A stretch of DNA of 5,993 nt from SHZI01 sp964407855 (lineage in GTDB: Bacteria; Pseudomonadota; Gammaproteobacteria; Steroidobacterales; GCA-2729495): positions 1 to 5,993 of the forward strand of contig CAYOXI010000100.1 of the NCBI GenBank assembly GCA_964407855.1, read 5' to 3'. The stretch's first letter is position 1. Every line of letters begins with the position of its first letter. The translations under genes were made by a program, and so were the position numbers. Shown in pieces: positions 5,005 through 5,993 of the stretch. The notes beneath the pieces are model-generated. The model made no database searches. It had not been told where the DNA came from and worked only from the letters and a program-made list of their open reading frames with translations.

Positions 5005-5993
5005 ATGCGGAAGACGGCACTCCGGTTGCTGACGGTGCTCTATGCGGCAACGCCGCTGGCCCTGCCGGCGGCCGAAGGCATGTGGACGCTGGACAACCTG
5101 CCGGTCGACGCGATCCGGTCGGCGCACGGCTTTGCGCCGGACCGGGCCTGGACGGACCGGGCGATGCGGGCGTCGCTGCGCCTCGCGGGCGGCTGCTCGG
5201 CCTCCTTCGTCTCCGCCAACGGCCTGGTGCTGACCAACCATCACTGCATCCGGGACTGCGTCGCGGAACTCTCGACCGCGAGTCGCGATCTGGTCGCGGA
5301 CGGTTTTGTCGCCCGCAAGCCGGCCGAGGAATTGCGCTGCCCGACGGCGGAACTGAACCGTCTCACAAAGATCACCGATGTGACCGACCAGGTGATGGCG
5401 GCGACCAAAGGCCTGACGGGTGAGGCCTACCAGCAGGCGCTGACGGCCGAGCGCGCGCGCCTGACCGGTGACTGCACGGGCAAGGCCGGTGTCCGGGTGC
5501 GCTGCGACCTGGTGACGCTCTACGGCGGCGGCCGTTACCACCTGTACCGCTACGACCGCTTCCAGGATGTGCGCCTGGTGTTTGTGCCGGAAGAGTCCGC
5601 AGCGGCCTTTGGCGGCGATCCGGACAATTTCAGTTTTCCGCGCTACACGCTGGACGTGGGCCTGCTGCGGGCCTGGCAGGACGGCAGGCCGGTGCAGGTG
5701 AAAGACTATTTCCTGCTGAACCCGGCGGGTCCGGTGGGCAGCGAGGTGCTGTTCACGCTGGGCCATCCGGGTTCCACCGACCGGCAGCTGACGCAGGCCC
5801 AGGTGATCGGCCAGCGGGACACGGACATCATCCCGGCGCTGCTGCAGGGCTCGGAACTGCGGGGACAGCTCGCCGCCTTTGGCCGGGAGAGTCCGGAGCG
5901 CCTGCGGATTTCGCAGGGGCCGCGCTTTGGCGTGGAGAACAGCCTGAAGGCCCGCAAGGGCATCCTGGCAGCACTGCTGGATCCGGCGCTGCT
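5005..5993 (+). CDS. S46 family dipeptidyl-peptidase, 3'-truncated
   Basis: The first 329 residues of a periplasmic serine exopeptidase of family S46 (DPP7/DPP11 type), which removes dipeptides from peptide N-termini. Family members run about 700 residues, so somewhat under half is present. A Sec signal peptide covers residues 1-23, ending PAA, and the mature protein opens with the typical EGMWTLDNLP. The chymotrypsin-like domain shows SASFVSANGLVLTNHHC at 65-81, with the probable catalytic H80, then the S46 block FGGDPDNFSFPRY at 202-214 and the probable catalytic D217 in LDVGLLR. GHPGSTDR at 253-260 is another family motif. Several cysteines (C64, C81, C85, C112, C157, C167) suggest disulfides, in line with periplasmic export. 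The nucleophilic serine and the residue separating DPP7 from DPP11 specificity lie beyond the right edge. The start is two bases after the transporter stop, so this is the third gene of the gabT operon. Confidence 0.9.
   Translation, partial: MRKTALRLLTVLYAATPLALPAAEGMWTLDNLPVDAIRSAHGFAPDRAWTDRAMRASLRLAGGCSASFVSANGLVLTNHHCIRDCVAELSTASRDLVADGFVARKPAEELRCPTAELNRLTKITDVTDQVMAATKGLTGEAYQQALTAERARLTGDCTGKAGVRVRCDLVTLYGGGRYHLYRYDRFQDVRLVFVPEESAAAFGGDPDNFSFPRYTLDVGLLRAWQDGRPVQVKDYFLLNPAGPVGSEVLFTLGHPGSTDRQLTQAQVIGQRDTDIIPALLQGSELRGQLAAFGRESPERLRISQGPRFGVENSLKARKGILAALLDPAL

Noticed and set aside
4900..5766. 288-residue minus-strand reading frame opposite the DMT and S46 genes
   Set aside because: It is antisense to the S46 coding sequence, which carries a signal peptide and catalytic motifs. 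The antisense product is rich in Arg, His, Gln and Ala and shows no family resemblance.

Overview
The window is a stretch of high-GC bacterial chromosome (roughly two thirds G+C by eye). It has tightly packed genes, Sec/Tat/lipoprotein export signals and clear Shine-Dalgarno sites. The gene families point to a Gram-negative proteobacterium: a DUF4136 lipoprotein, a class III aminotransferase that aligns without gaps to E. coli GabT, a YdcZ-type DMT protein, and an S46 dipeptidyl-peptidase. S46 enzymes are known mainly from Bacteroidetes and Xanthomonas-like gammaproteobacteria. With this GC content, a gammaproteobacterium of the Xanthomonadales/Nevskiales/Steroidobacter kind is the best guess; this is inference, not proof.

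Layout. Positions 1-534 hold the C-terminal part of a HupE/UreJ-type membrane protein, cut by the left edge. Positions 613-1182 encode a DUF4136 lipoprotein on the same strand. A Tat-exported, sarcosine-oxidase-like flavoenzyme lies on the minus strand (1218-2525), convergent with the lipoprotein gene; 35 bp separate them. Divergent from the flavoenzyme, across a 121-bp control region, is a small secreted SnoaL/NTF2-like protein (2647-3153). Next comes a compact plus-strand operon: gabT (3267-4562), a YdcZ/DUF606 transporter-like protein (4559-5002, overlapping gabT by 4 bp), and an S46 serine dipeptidyl-peptidase (5005 onward, cut by the right edge, 2 bp after the transporter stop).

How the genes may work together. 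The last three genes are almost certainly co-transcribed. They could form a peptide/amino-acid salvage unit: a periplasmic exopeptidase releases dipeptides, an inner-membrane protein may move a small metabolite, and a cytosolic omega-aminotransferase feeds amino groups and carbon into central metabolism. The secreted flavoenzyme has the active-site residues of an amine/imino-acid oxidase, so the neighbourhood has a loose theme of amine and amino-acid oxidation. Only the three-gene operon is directly supported by gene spacing.

I see no mobile element, CRISPR array, tRNA, rRNA or obvious novel system. The most unusual items are the Tat-exported MSOX-like enzyme that keeps the covalent-flavin cysteine, and a basic RRK triplet next to the substrate-binding arginine of GabT.
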